From contig NZ_CP031015.1 in the NCBI RefSeq assembly GCF_003850245.1, positions 1,550,001-1,614,000 of the forward strand: a stretch of DNA of 64,000 bases. The letters run 5' to 3'. Source of the DNA: Microbacterium sp. ABRD28 (GTDB taxonomy: Bacteria > Actinomycetota > Actinomycetes > Actinomycetales > Microbacteriaceae). Below, piece after piece: positions 41,464-50,226 of this stretch (position 1 is its first letter; each line of letters opens with the position of its first letter). The notes below the pieces were generated by a model. That model was not told the origin of the DNA. It saw only the letters and a program-made list of their open reading frames with translations, and did not search any database. Made by a program: the position numbers and the translations under genes.

Positions 41464-42792
41464 GTGGAGGTCCTTGCATTCGTCATCGGCATCGCCCTGA
41501 TGGTCGTCGGGCTGGCTGTCTCGATCGCCCTCCATGAGCTCGGGCACCTGTGGCCGGCCAAGCGGTTCGGAGTGCGCGTCGGCCAGTACATGATCGGCTT
41601 CGGACCGACGCTGTGGTCGCGTCGCATCGGAGAGACCGAGTACGGCGTCAAGGCCATCCCCCTCGGCGGCTACATCTCGATGGCGGGCATGTACCCGCCC
41701 TCGCCCAAGAGCGCCGAGCGAGGCGGACGGGCCGGTGGTGGCTTCTTCGCCACGATGGTCCAAGATGCGCGGGCGGCGAACGACGAGACCCTCGACGGCG
41801 ACGACGACCTCCGGGTGTTCTACAAGCTGCCGGTCTGGAAGCGGATCGTCATCATGCTCGGCGGACCGATCATGAATTTCCTGTTCGCGATCGTGCTCTT
41901 CGCGATTCTGCTCTCGGGCATCGGCGTGCAGACCTCGACCACGACGGTCCAGACCGTCAACGAATGCGTGATCCCCGCGTCGGCGGAGCGCACGGCGTGC
42001 GAACCCTCCGATCCGGCGGCACCGGCTGCGGCAGCGGGTTTCGAGCCCGGCGACGAGATCGTCTCGATCGATGGAACGCCCATCGAGACCTTTGCCGAAG
42101 CATCCGAGATCATCCGCTCGTCCCCGGGAGACACACTGTCGGTCGTGGTGCTCAGGGATGGCGAGGAGCGGACGCTCCAGCTCGTCCCCACCACCGCCGA
42201 GCGGGAGGTCTACGACGACACCGGAAGGCCGGTCACCGACGCCGCAGGCAACCCGGTCACCGAGGAGGTGGGCTTCGCCGGCATCGGGCCGTCATCGGCC
42301 TACGTCCAGCAGCCGATCTGGGCCGGCCCGCAGTTCGCATTCGAGAACGTCGGCGCCGTCGCCACGGTGATCTGGCAGCTTCCGGTGCGCATCTTCGACA
42401 CCGCGACGACGCTCTTCACCGGCGAGGAGCGCGATCCCAATGGGCCCCTCAGCGTCGTCGGCGTCGGCGTACTGGCGGGAGAGGTCGCCGCCGCCGAAGC
42501 GCCCATCCTCAATCGGGTGGCGGGGTTCCTGTCGCTGCTGGCGTCGCTGAACGTCGCGCTGTTCGCCTTCAACCTGCTGCCGCTGCTCCCTCTCGACGGC
42601 GGCCACGTGGTGGTGGCCCTGTGGGATGGCATCAAGCGGGCGTGGGCGAAGCTGTTCCGCCGTCCGCCTCCGAAGCCGGTCGACGCCACCAAGCTCGTCC
42701 CGGTCACCTTCGTGGTGTTCATCGCGCTCCTGGTCATGGGCGGCACGCTGATCCTCGCCGACATCCTGAACCCGATCTCGCTGTTCGGCTGA
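41464..42792 (+). CDS. rseP: site-2 protease, RIP family (RseP/Rip1)
   Basis: Intramembrane metalloprotease that cuts anti-sigma factors and other membrane proteins. The 442-aa protein has the zinc motif HELGH at 24-28, a PDZ domain (about 165-260: GFEPGDEIVSIDGTPI), and the third-ligand helix LLPLLPLDGGH near residue 378. It belongs to the actinobacterial dxr-rip-ispG set, here separated from both. GTG 41464 is preferred because of the promoter position. Confidence 0.93.
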   Translation: MEVLAFVIGIALMVVGLAVSIALHELGHLWPAKRFGVRVGQYMIGFGPTLWSRRIGETEYGVKAIPLGGYISMAGMYPPSPKSAERGGRAGGGFFATMVQDARAANDETLDGDDDLRVFYKLPVWKRIVIMLGGPIMNFLFAIVLFAILLSGIGVQTSTTTVQTVNECVIPASAERTACEPSDPAAPAAAAGFEPGDEIVSIDGTPIETFAEASEIIRSSPGDTLSVVVLRDGEERTLQLVPTTAEREVYDDTGRPVTDAAGNPVTEEVGFAGIGPSSAYVQQPIWAGPQFAFENVGAVATVIWQLPVRIFDTATTLFTGEERDPNGPLSVVGVGVLAGEVAAAEAPILNRVAGFLSLLASLNVALFAFNLLPLLPLDGGHVVVALWDGIKRAWAKLFRRPPPKPVDATKLVPVTFVVFIALLVMGGTLILADILNPISLFG

Positions 42793-42813
42793 CCGGGGTC
42801 GGGTGCCGGGCGA

Positions 42814-42919
42814 TCAGGCGGTGGATCGGTGAGGCTCAGGCGGTGACCGGTGAGGCTCAGGCGGTGGATCGGTGAGACTCAGGCGGTGGATCGGTGAGAC
42901 TCAGGCGGTGACCGGCGAC
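42814..42919 (-). repeat. 21-22 bp tandem repeat, five copies, derived from the trpEG 3' end
   Basis: TCAGGCGG recurs at 42814, 42836, 42857, 42879 and 42901 (spacing 22, 21, 22, 22). The units alternate between a GTGGATCGGTGA and a GTGACCGGTGA tail. The last copy is the coding end of trpEG, including its stop codon. It fills the gap between two convergent genes. Confidence 0.85.
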
Positions 42920-44871
42920 AGCGCGGCGGCGACCAGGCGCTCGAGCGTCAGCATCCCGTCTCTGGACAGGATCGATTCCAGGTGCCCCTGGATGGAGGCG
43001 AACGCGGGACCCCGGAGCGCGAAGACGTCGCCGGTGACGGGGTCGGCGGCGACCTCGACCTCCGGCGCCTCCGCCGCGTCGATCCGTGTCGTGCCGGCGG
43101 GGACCCGCGCGGTGAAGGTGTTGTAGAAGCCGATGGATGCGGGCTCGCCGAACACGTCCACCGTCTTCTGCAGCCCCTGATGGGGCTGATCGAGCGGGAC
43201 GAGGTCGATGCCCAGGCCGTCGGCGAGGATCTGGTGGCTCAGGCACACCGCCACAAGAGGGCGGCCCTGGGTGCGTCGTCGGGCGACCACCTCGCGCATG
43301 CGCCGCATCCGCGGCGTCGACGGGTCGCGCGGGTCGCCCGGACCCGGGCCTGAGATGACCAGCTCGGCGGCATCGACCTGCGCGTCCGAGACCCGGTCCC
43401 ACGGCACGATCTCGACGTCGAGACCGAGGTGGCGCAGCTGGTGGGCCAGCATCGTGGTGAACCGATCCTCGGCGTCGACGACGATCGCCGATCGGCCCGC
43501 GAAAGGCCCCCCGCCCTCGGGAGCAGCCTGCGGGTTCAGCCAGAAGGCGGCCAGGCGGGCATTGCGCGAGGACAGGAGCGAGGCGATCTCCGGGTCGGAT
43601 CCGAGCGGCCGCGCAGCGGCCGCGGGGGCATCCTCATCGATCGTCTCCTCGATCGCGGCGGCGACCGGCAGCACGGCCGGGGCCGGGCGATCGCGCGGGA
43701 TCGCCCCGATCGCGCCGAGAACCCCGGCGGCCTTGCCGTGGGTCTCGCCCACCTCGCCGTACGGATCGGAGTGACGCACCAGCGTCGCGCCGACCGGGAC
43801 GCGCAGGCGCCCGTCGGAGAGGTACGCCGTGCGGATGAGGATCGGCGCGTCGAGGTCGTGCGTCGACTCACCCTCGAGGATGACGTCTGTGCGCGGCGTG
43901 AAGAGGGCCGCGACTCCGGAGTAGTAGCCGCGGGGCGAGGTCTCGTGGCGGGTGATGACCGTGCAGGCGTTCTGCATGGGGGAGCCGGTCACCGTCGGGG
44001 CGAACATCGTCTCGCGAAGGATCTCGCGCGGATCCAGGCGGCTGCGCCCGCGCAGCACGTACTCGGTGTGGGTAAGGCGCGACATCTCCTTCAGGTGCGG
44101 GCCCGTGATGCGCCCGCCGTCGGAGCACACCGCGCTCATCATCTTCAGCTCCTCGTCGACGACCATGAAGAGCTCCTCGGTCTCCTTGGTCGATCTCAGG
44201 AACTCGGTGAGCGTCTCCACGGTCGCACCGCCGTCGGGATGGCGGAACGTCCCGGAGATGGGATTCATCGTGACCACGCCGTCGCGGGCGCTGACATGGG
44301 CCTCGGGGCTCGCACCGACGGCGATGTGGCCGGGGGTCACCACGGCGAAGGTCCAATAGGCGCCGCGCTCGTGTTCGAGGAGCGCCCGGAACCACGTCAG
44401 CGCGGCGGTGATCGGGTCGGCGTCGACGGCGGCGGTGAAATCGCGCCGGATGACGAAGTTCGCTCCCTCGCCGCGGCCGATCTCATCGGCGATCACGCGT
44501 CGAACGATGTCGGCATACGCCTCGTCGTCGATGTCGAAGCCGGCGTCCCGCAGAGCGACGGGCGCGCTCGGCAGCTCGGCGAGCGCCTCGGCTCGGGAGA
44601 TCACGGTGCGGTCCGAGACGATGAGGCACCGCAGCGGGGCGCCGTCGTCGTGGCACGCGAAGCCGCGCTCACGAACCTGGCGGAAGGGCACGAGGGCGAG
44701 GACCTCGTGAGGGGCACCTGAAGCGTCGGTCAGCGGAATGTCGGCGAGGAGGTCGACGTCGACGACGTCGCCGGTCAGCAGCTCCACGTTCTCGGCGTCG
44801 CGGGCGATGAGGGCGAAGGGCAGGGCGCCCTGGGCGAGCTCGGCGAACAGGTCGTGGGGGAAGCCGGTCAT
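42901..44871 (-). CDS. trpE: anthranilate synthase, fused TrpE-TrpG (PhzE-like)
   Basis: Makes anthranilate from chorismate and glutamine. The 656-aa protein joins a chorismate-binding domain (about 95-400; NPISGTFRHPDGG, MMSAVCSDGGRITGPH, FAPTVTGSPMQNA) to a glutamine amidotransferase (about 455-656) with Cys543 in AVCLSHQ, His630 and Glu632 in GHLES. Close in plan to PhzE, but no other phenazine gene is near, and the upstream Trp attenuator argues for tryptophan synthesis. The promoter and attenuator lie at 44903-44992. Sequence alone cannot exclude aminodeoxyisochorismate formation. Confidence 0.88.
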   Translation of the reverse strand: MTGFPHDLFAELAQGALPFALIARDAENVELLTGDVVDVDLLADIPLTDASGAPHEVLALVPFRQVRERGFACHDDGAPLRCLIVSDRTVISRAEALAELPSAPVALRDAGFDIDDEAYADIVRRVIADEIGRGEGANFVIRRDFTAAVDADPITAALTWFRALLEHERGAYWTFAVVTPGHIAVGASPEAHVSARDGVVTMNPISGTFRHPDGGATVETLTEFLRSTKETEELFMVVDEELKMMSAVCSDGGRITGPHLKEMSRLTHTEYVLRGRSRLDPREILRETMFAPTVTGSPMQNACTVITRHETSPRGYYSGVAALFTPRTDVILEGESTHDLDAPILIRTAYLSDGRLRVPVGATLVRHSDPYGEVGETHGKAAGVLGAIGAIPRDRPAPAVLPVAAAIEETIDEDAPAAAARPLGSDPEIASLLSSRNARLAAFWLNPQAAPEGGGPFAGRSAIVVDAEDRFTTMLAHQLRHLGLDVEIVPWDRVSDAQVDAAELVISGPGPGDPRDPSTPRMRRMREVVARRRTQGRPLVAVCLSHQILADGLGIDLVPLDQPHQGLQKTVDVFGEPASIGFYNTFTARVPAGTTRIDAAEAPEVEVAADPVTGDVFALRGPAFASIQGHLESILSRDGMLTLERLVAAALSPVTA

Positions 44872-44909
44872 CTCGGTCTTTCGTCAGGGGGCGGTCACCC
44901 TACGAAGAA

Positions 44910-44927
44910 GACCGCCCGGAGGCGGTC
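44910..44927 (-). terminator. trp attenuator terminator
   Basis: On the minus strand GACCGCC (44927-44921), loop TCCG, GGCGGTC (44916-44910), followed by TTCTTCG, a rare U-rich tail for this genome. Its 5' arm also pairs with the anti-terminator arm at 44951-44946. Confidence 0.8.
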
Positions 44928-44960
44928 GGATGTCGCGCGAACACCACCGCCTACGCGGTG
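44921..44960 (-). promoter_or_regulatory. trp attenuator switch arms (pause and anti-terminator)
   Basis: Arm 1 CACCGC (44960-44955) can pair with arm 2 GCGGTG (44950-44945) around GTAG. Arm 2 GGCGGT (44951-44946) can instead pair with arm 3 ACCGCC (44926-44921), which removes the 5' side of the terminator. Ribosomes stalled at the Trp codons would cover arm 1 and allow anti-termination. Confidence 0.75.
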
Positions 44961-44980
44961 AGCCACCAGTGCGCCAACAT
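44951..44980 (-). CDS. trpL: trp leader peptide MLAHWWLTA
   Basis: A 9-codon open frame, ATG 44980 to TAG 44951, with two adjacent TGG codons (44968-44963). Nine residues and two Trp residues in a row would be very unusual by chance. The ATG follows TAGGTT by 6 nt, so the leader peptide is itself translated without a ribosome binding site. Charged tRNA-Trp shortage would stall the ribosome here and switch the downstream hairpins. Confidence 0.85.
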   Translation of the reverse strand: MLAHWWLTA

Positions 44981-44986
44981 GCGGCG

Positions 44987-44992
44987 AACCTA
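44987..44992 (-). promoter_or_regulatory. leaderless -10 box of trpL-trpEG
   Basis: TAGGTT on the minus strand ends 6 nt before the leader peptide ATG. Confidence 0.6.
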
Positions 44993-45055
44993 CCACACCG
45001 GCATCCCGACACCGCGGGAGGGCGGCATTTCCCGCCCGGGCGCACGCGCGCGGCG

Positions 45056-45061
45056 TAGGCT
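45056..45061 (+). promoter_or_regulatory. leaderless -10 box of ispG
   Basis: TAGGCT ends 6 nt before the GTG. Confidence 0.55.
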
Positions 45062-45067
45062 GAAACC

Positions 45068-46219
45068 GTGCCTGCTGTGAACATCGGTATGCCTCGTGTG
45101 CCCGAGGTCCTCGCCCCCCGCCGCAAGACCCGGCAGATCCGCGTCGGAAAAGTCCTGGTCGGCGGGGATGCCCCCGTGAGCGTCCAGTCCATGACCACGA
45201 CGCCGACGACCAATATCAACGCCACACTCCAGCAGATCGCCGAACTGACGGCATCCGGCTGCGAGATCGTGCGCGTGGCGGTGCCGTCTCAGGACGACGC
45301 CGACGTGCTGCACATCATCGCCAAGAAGAGCCAGATCCCTGTCATCGCCGACATCCACTTCCAGCCGAAGTACGTCTTCCAGGCGATCGACGCGGGCTGC
45401 GGCGCCGTTCGGGTGAACCCGGGCAACATCCGGAAGTTCGACGACCAGGTCGGCGCGATCGCCAAGGCGGCGAAAGACGCCGGGGTGTCGCTGCGCATCG
45501 GCGTCAACGCGGGCTCGCTCGATCCGCGGCTGCTGGAGAAGTACGGCAAGGCGACGCCTGAGGCGCTCGTGGAGAGCGCCGTCTGGGAGGCGTCGCTGTT
45601 CGAGGAGCACGACTTCCACGACTTCAAGATCTCGGTCAAGCACAACGACCCCGTGGTCATGGTCAAGGCCTACCGCCTGCTCGCCGAGCGCGGCGACTGG
45701 CCCCTGCACCTCGGTGTGACCGAGGCCGGCCCCGCCTTCCAGGGCACGATCAAGAGCGCGACGGCGTTCGGCATCCTGCTGGGGGAGGGGATCGGCGACA
45801 CGATCCGCGTCTCGCTCTCGGCGCCCCCGGCTGAAGAGGTCAAGGTGGGGCACCAGATCCTGCAGTCGCTCAACCTCCGTGAGCGCAAGCTCGAGATCGT
45901 CTCCTGCCCGTCGTGCGGACGCGCCCAGGTCGACGTCTATTCCCTCGCCGACAACGTCACCGAGGGACTGAAGGACATGACCGTTCCGCTGCGCGTCGCC
46001 GTCATGGGCTGCGTCGTGAACGGTCCCGGCGAGGCGCGCGAGGCCGACCTCGGCGTCGCATCCGGCAACGGAAAGGGTCAGATCTTCGTCAAGGGTCAGG
46101 TCATCAAGACCGTGCCCGAGTCCGAGATCGTCGCCACCCTCATCGAGGAGGCCAACCGCATCGCCGACGAGATGGGGCCCGACGCCCCGCTCGGGACCGC
46201 GCAGGTCGTCACCAGCTGA
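45068..46219 (+). CDS. ispG: 4-hydroxy-3-methylbut-2-en-1-yl diphosphate synthase
   Basis: Iron-sulfur enzyme of the MEP pathway that makes HMBPP, 383 aa. TIM-barrel part with [19 protein letters not shown]; cluster ligands Cys in CPSCGR and [21 protein letters not shown] near the end. Third gene of the actinobacterial dxr-rip-ispG set; trpEG lies between it and the protease. Its GTG is leaderless. Confidence 0.96.
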   Translation: MPAVNIGMPRVPEVLAPRRKTRQIRVGKVLVGGDAPVSVQSMTTTPTTNINATLQQIAELTASGCEIVRVAVPSQDDADVLHIIAKKSQIPVIADIHFQPKYVFQAIDAGCGAVRVNPGNIRKFDDQVGAIAKAAKDAGVSLRIGVNAGSLDPRLLEKYGKATPEALVESAVWEASLFEEHDFHDFKISVKHNDPVVMVKAYRLLAERGDWPLHLGVTEAGPAFQGTIKSATAFGILLGEGIGDTIRVSLSAPPAEEVKVGHQILQSLNLRERKLEIVSCPSCGRAQVDVYSLADNVTEGLKDMTVPLRVAVMGCVVNGPGEAREADLGVASGNGKGQIFVKGQVIKTVPESEIVATLIEEANRIADEMGPDAPLGTAQVVTS

Positions 46220-46283
46220 CGCGGGCGGGGTGCGCGGCGGTGCCGCGGGCGCCCGGCATCCCGAGCTCGGAGAATCGCGCGAG

Positions 46284-46333
46284 ATTCGGAGGATGTGGCG
46301 GCGACGATCCGAAGTTCGTCGTCTCCTCCGAAT
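46284..46333. terminator. compound hairpin between convergent ispG and acdS
   Basis: Outer 10-bp stem ATTCGGAGGA (46284-46293)/TCCTCCGAAT (46324-46333) encloses an inner stem CGACGA (46302-46307)/TCGTCG (46316-46321). It can act in both directions. Confidence 0.65.
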
Positions 46334-46360
46334 TCCGCGGGCGGGAGCAGGCCGGCAGGC

Positions 46361-47380
46361 TCAGCTCCAGAGCTTGTGGTAGGCGTTGATCGCCGGCTGG
46401 CCGCCGAGGTGGGCGTACAGAACGGTGGATGACGCGGGGATGTCGCCGCCCTTCACGAGATCGATGAGCCCCGCGAGGGACTTCCCCTCGTAGACCGGGT
46501 CGGTGATCATCGCTTCGAGCTGGGCCCCGAGAGACATGGCCTCCATGGTCGAGTCGACCGGGATGCCGTACAGGTCGCCGGCCCAGCCCTCGAGCACCTG
46601 GATCTCGTCGTCGCGGAGGTCGCGGCCGAGTTCGATCAGTTCTGCGGTGTTCCGAGCGATCCGCGTCACCTGGTCGCGCGTCTTCTCGATCGTCGCGGAG
46701 GCGTCGATGCCGATGACCCGTCGGCGGACGCCGGTCAGCTCTTCCAGAGCCGCGAACCCGGCGATCATCCCCGCGTGGGTCGACCCCGTGACCGTGCAGA
46801 CGATGATCGTGTCGAAGAACACCCCGAGCGCCCTCTCCTGCTCGGCGACCTCGAAGGCCCAGTTCGCGAAACCGAGCCCGCCGAGTCGATGCTCGGACGC
46901 GCCCGCCGGGATCGGGTAAGGGGTGCCGCCGCCGGCCTCCACCTCGGCCAGGGCCTGCTTCCACGAGTCGCGGATGCCGATGTCGAACCCCGCGTCGTCC
47001 AGGCGCGAGTCCGCGCCCATCATCCGAGAGAGCAGGATGTTGCCGACCTTGTCGTTCACCGGGTCATCCCAGGGGACCCACTTCTCCTGGACGAGGCGTG
47101 CCTTCAGTCCGAGGTGCGCGGCGACCGCGGCGACCTGCCGGGTGTGATTGGACTGGTACCCGCCGATCGAGACGAGGGTGTCGGCGCCCGAGGACAGCAC
47201 GTCGGGGACGATGTACTCGAGCTTGCGGATCTTGTTGCCGCCGTACGCCAAGCCGCTCGAGACGTCTTCGCGCTTGGCCCAGACCTCCGCGCCGCCGAGA
47301 TGCTTCGTCAGCCGGTTCAGCGGTTGGAGGGGGCTCGGTCCGAAGGTGAGCGGATGCCGGGGGAACTCGTGCAGCTTCAC
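46361..47380 (-). CDS. acdS: 1-aminocyclopropane-1-carboxylate deaminase
   Basis: PLP enzyme that splits ACC, the precursor of plant ethylene, into ammonia and 2-oxobutyrate. At 339 aa it matches the family. Lys50 in GGNKIRK binds PLP; the Tyr-Glu pair in DPVYEGKS and Leu in YAHLGG are the residues that distinguish true ACC deaminase from D-cysteine desulfhydrase. GTG 47380 has GAAAGG upstream and starts [14 protein letters not shown], as expected. Its promoter region holds an AT-rich palindrome. A plant-associated life style is inferred. Confidence 0.93.
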   Translation of the reverse strand: MKLHEFPRHPLTFGPSPLQPLNRLTKHLGGAEVWAKREDVSSGLAYGGNKIRKLEYIVPDVLSSGADTLVSIGGYQSNHTRQVAAVAAHLGLKARLVQEKWVPWDDPVNDKVGNILLSRMMGADSRLDDAGFDIGIRDSWKQALAEVEAGGGTPYPIPAGASEHRLGGLGFANWAFEVAEQERALGVFFDTIIVCTVTGSTHAGMIAGFAALEELTGVRRRVIGIDASATIEKTRDQVTRIARNTAELIELGRDLRDDEIQVLEGWAGDLYGIPVDSTMEAMSLGAQLEAMITDPVYEGKSLAGLIDLVKGGDIPASSTVLYAHLGGQPAINAYHKLWS

Positions 47381-47417
47381 GATGCGCCTTTCGTCGGGAT
47401 GTGCGCAGGGGCTGCTT

Positions 47418-47431
47418 GCAATATATTGCAT
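47418..47431. promoter_or_regulatory. AT-rich palindrome in the acdS-proS intergenic region
   Basis: TGCAATATATTGCA is a perfect 14-bp palindrome, 37 nt before the acdS start, in a very GC-rich surrounding. TATATT in its minus strand (47426-47421) could be the acdS -10 box, so a bound regulator would block it. No regulator gene is adjacent. Confidence 0.6.
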
Positions 47432-47466
47432 TCTGCGATCCGACTCGGACGGCCCGCCTCCCGCCC

Positions 47467-47472
47467 TAGACT
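47467..47472 (+). promoter_or_regulatory. leaderless -10 box of proS
   Basis: TAGACT ends 8 nt before GTG 47481. Confidence 0.5.
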
Positions 47473-47480
47473 TGTCGCTC

Positions 47481-49280
47481 GTGGTCACCCGTCTCTCGCA
47501 CTTCTTCCTCCGCACCCTTCGCGAAGACCCCGCCGACGCCGAGGTGACCAGTCACCGCCTCCTCGTCCGCGCCGGGTACATCCGCCGCCAGGCGCCCGGG
47601 ATCTTCGCCTGGCTGCCCCTGGGGCTGCGCGTGAAGGCCCGCATCGAGAACATCATCCGCGAGGAGATGACCGCGATCGGGGCGTACGAGGTGCACTTCC
47701 CCGCCCTGGTCCCCGCCGATCCGTACCGGGAGTCCGGTCGCTGGGAGGCGTACGGCGACGGGATCTTCCGACTGAAGGACCGGAAGGACGCCGACTACCT
47801 GCTGGCGCCCACGCACGAGGAACTCTTCACCCTGCTGGTGAAGGACCTCTACTCCTCGTACAAGGATCTCCCGCTGTCGATCTACCAGATCCAGGACAAG
47901 TACCGCGACGAGGCCCGCCCCCGCGCGGGGCTCCTCCGCGGACGCGAGTTCACCATGAAGGACGCCTACTCCTTCGACTACACCGACGCCGGTCTCGACG
48001 TCTCGTATCAGGCGCAGCGCGACGCCTACGAGCGGATCTTCCAGCGCCTCGGGCTGGAGTACGTGATCGTGCAGGCCGACAACGGCCTGATGGGCGGCGC
48101 CCGCAGCGAGGAGTTCCTGCACCCCACCTCGGTAGGCGAAGACACCTTCGTCCGCTCGGAAGGGGGCTACGCCGCCAACGTCGAGGCATTCGAGACGATA
48201 GCGCCCGAGCCGCTCCCGATCGATGGGCTCCCCGCGCCGGTGATCTTCGACTCGCCCGACACCCCGACGATCCAGACCCTGGTGGATCACGCCAACGCGC
48301 ACCTCGGCGCGCCCGCGCCGGGAATCGCGGGGCCTGCGACCGCCGATGCCACGCAGTGGACGGCAGCGCACACGCTGAAGAACGTGGTGCTCGCCCTCAC
48401 CCACCTCGACGGCACGCGCGAGCTCGTCGTGGTGGGCATTCCCGGCGATCGCGATGTCGACGACAAGCGCGTCGAGGTCGCTTTCGCGCCCGCCGAGGTC
48501 GAGGCCGCCACCGACGCCGACTTCGAGCGGAACCCGCAGCTCGTCCGGGGCTACATCGGACCCTGGTCCGAGACCGGGCCGATCCTGGGCGAGGAGTCGG
48601 CCAGTGGCATCCGATACCTGCTGGATCCCCGCGTCGTGGACGGCACCAGCTGGATCACCGGAGCCAACATCCACGAGAAGCACGTCCACTCGCTGGTCGC
48701 GGGTCGCGATTTCGTCGGCGACGGCGTGGTGGATGTCGCCTCGGTGCGTGCCGGTGACCCGGCCCCCGACGGGTCGGGCCCGGTGTCGCTGGCACGGGGC
48801 ATGGAGATCGGCCACGTCTTCCAGCTCGGCCGGTTCTTCGCCGAGACCCTCGGACTGAAAGTGCTCGACGAGAACGGCAAGCTCGTCACCGTCACGATGG
48901 GCTCGTACGGCATCGGCGTCACGCGGATCCTGGCCATCCTCGCCGAGCTGAACAACGACGACAGGGGCCTGATCTGGCCCGCGTCGGTCTCGCCGTTCGA
49001 CGTGCACGTGGTGGCGACGGGGAAGGATGCCGCGGCGTACGCGCTCGCCGAGGACATCGCCGCTCGCCTGGAGGCGACGGGTCGCGACGTGCTCTACGAC
49101 GATCGGCCGAAGGTCTCTCCCGGGGTGAAGTTCGCCGATGCTGAGCTCGTCGGCGTGCCCAGAATCGTCATCGCGGGACGCGACGCCGCTTCCGGCGATG
49201 TCGAGCTGTGGGATCGTGCAACGGGCGAGCGTCAGGTCATGGACGTCGAGGCCGCGATCGCGCAGCTCACCGCCAGGTGA
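47481..49280 (+). CDS. proS: prolyl-tRNA synthetase
   Basis: Class II aminoacyl-tRNA synthetase, 599 aa, of the bacterial type with an editing insertion (about 225-400). Motif 2 [18 protein letters not shown] and motif 3 [19 protein letters not shown] can be seen, and the C-terminal anticodon-binding domain has [21 protein letters not shown] 47481 is chosen from the promoter position and family start [13 protein letters not shown]; the frame is open far upstream. The end overlaps the DUF1206 gene by 14 nt. Confidence 0.95.
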   Translation: MVTRLSHFFLRTLREDPADAEVTSHRLLVRAGYIRRQAPGIFAWLPLGLRVKARIENIIREEMTAIGAYEVHFPALVPADPYRESGRWEAYGDGIFRLKDRKDADYLLAPTHEELFTLLVKDLYSSYKDLPLSIYQIQDKYRDEARPRAGLLRGREFTMKDAYSFDYTDAGLDVSYQAQRDAYERIFQRLGLEYVIVQADNGLMGGARSEEFLHPTSVGEDTFVRSEGGYAANVEAFETIAPEPLPIDGLPAPVIFDSPDTPTIQTLVDHANAHLGAPAPGIAGPATADATQWTAAHTLKNVVLALTHLDGTRELVVVGIPGDRDVDDKRVEVAFAPAEVEAATDADFERNPQLVRGYIGPWSETGPILGEESASGIRYLLDPRVVDGTSWITGANIHEKHVHSLVAGRDFVGDGVVDVASVRAGDPAPDGSGPVSLARGMEIGHVFQLGRFFAETLGLKVLDENGKLVTVTMGSYGIGVTRILAILAELNNDDRGLIWPASVSPFDVHVVATGKDAAAYALAEDIAARLEATGRDVLYDDRPKVSPGVKFADAELVGVPRIVIAGRDAASGDVELWDRATGERQVMDVEAAIAQLTAR

Positions 49281-50094
49281 GTCGCGCGTACCGTGCCCGG
49301 AGCATGCTGAACACGCCGTAGCAGAGCAGCCCGACACCGACGGCCGCCACGAGGGACGGACCGAGGGCGAGGCGGAAGAGCGCCTGCACCGCGCCGTCGA
49401 GACCGCCCGCGACATCCGCGTCGGCGGTCACGGTCGCGACGAGCAGCAGGATCCCGACGGTCGTGAGCGCGACCCCCTTGGCGACGAACCCGACGACCCC
49501 GAGCACCCGGATCATCGTGCCGAGGCGGCCGTCCGGCAGTGTCATCCGATTCTCGAAGCTCCGTCGCACGCCCATCACGATGAAGGCGAGGCCGCCGATC
49601 CCGACTCCGAGGCCCGTGAGTCCGAGCACCACTGCGCCGCCCCAGATGTCCAGGAGCACCGAGCTGAGGTCCTCGGTGGCCTCCTCGGCGTCGGGGCGTG
49701 CGCCGAGCGCGACAGCCGCGGCGATGAGTCCCAGAGCGAGGAAGATCACGGCCTGTCCGCACGCGCCGAGGCGGCGGCCCCAGACGGCCACACGCATCTC
49801 CTCGCCGCGGCGCCGCATGAGGACGCTCTGCACGAGCTGCCAGAAACCCAGTGCGGAGAAACCGATGGTGAGAGCCCACAGCGCGGCGAATCCCCACGGG
49901 GCGGCGGCGATGGCTTTGAAGACCATCGTCTGGTCGCTCGCTCCGTCCGAGCCGACCGCGATCGCCAGCGTCAGGACGCCCAGGATGAGGTGGACCACCC
50001 CATTGGCGACGTACCCCGACCGTGCGAGAATCCGGAACCACCCGGCATCCTCGGCGGCGCGTGCTGCGGTCCGGGCTTCGGTCACCGCACCCAT
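49267..50094 (-). CDS. DUF1206 membrane protein
   Basis: A 275-aa membrane protein with six helices in three pairs, each with a GY-ANGVVHL-like or [18 protein letters not shown] opening (about 28, 110, 198), which is the three-fold DUF1206 repeat. Function unknown. ATG 50094 is 6 nt after TACGCT, so leaderless. Tail-to-tail overlap with proS. Confidence 0.88.
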   Translation of the reverse strand: MGAVTEARTAARAAEDAGWFRILARSGYVANGVVHLILGVLTLAIAVGSDGASDQTMVFKAIAAAPWGFAALWALTIGFSALGFWQLVQSVLMRRRGEEMRVAVWGRRLGACGQAVIFLALGLIAAAVALGARPDAEEATEDLSSVLLDIWGGAVVLGLTGLGVGIGGLAFIVMGVRRSFENRMTLPDGRLGTMIRVLGVVGFVAKGVALTTVGILLLVATVTADADVAGGLDGAVQALFRLALGPSLVAAVGVGLLCYGVFSMLRARYARLTWR

Positions 50095-50100
50095 CGCCCC

Positions 50101-50106
50101 AGCGTA
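50101..50106 (-). promoter_or_regulatory. leaderless -10 box of the DUF1206 gene
   Basis: TACGCT on the minus strand ends 6 nt before the ATG. Confidence 0.5.
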
Positions 50107-50158
50107 GCGGCCGGCGCCGGGGCTTCATGAAAAGAGTCTCACGGGTTGGTCCCCGGCC

Positions 50159-50187
50159 GTTCATCTCCACGACGCGGGCGGTTCGCC
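50159..50187 (+). promoter_or_regulatory. possible PHO box pair before phoX
   Basis: GTTCATC (50159-50165) and GTTCGCC (50181-50187) are spaced by 22 nt, twice the 11-nt spacing of actinobacterial PhoP direct repeats of GTTCACC type. The intermediate unit is poor, so this is a weak match. Confidence 0.3.
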
Positions 50188-50226
50188 GCCCAGGGCGATG
50201 CTCGTCCCCTCACCGAGGAGGATGCG

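Noticed and set aside
41455..42792. rseP starting at GTG 41455
   Set aside because: That codon lies in the -10 box TAGCGT; GTG 41464 is 7 nt downstream of it.
42814..42919. Possible CRISPR array or rho-utilisation array
   Set aside because: Units are contiguous 21-22 bp tandem copies without spacers and derive from a gene end.
42901..44871. Phenazine biosynthesis cluster
   Set aside because: Only one gene is PhzE-like, and it carries a Trp attenuator; no phzD, F, B or G homologues.
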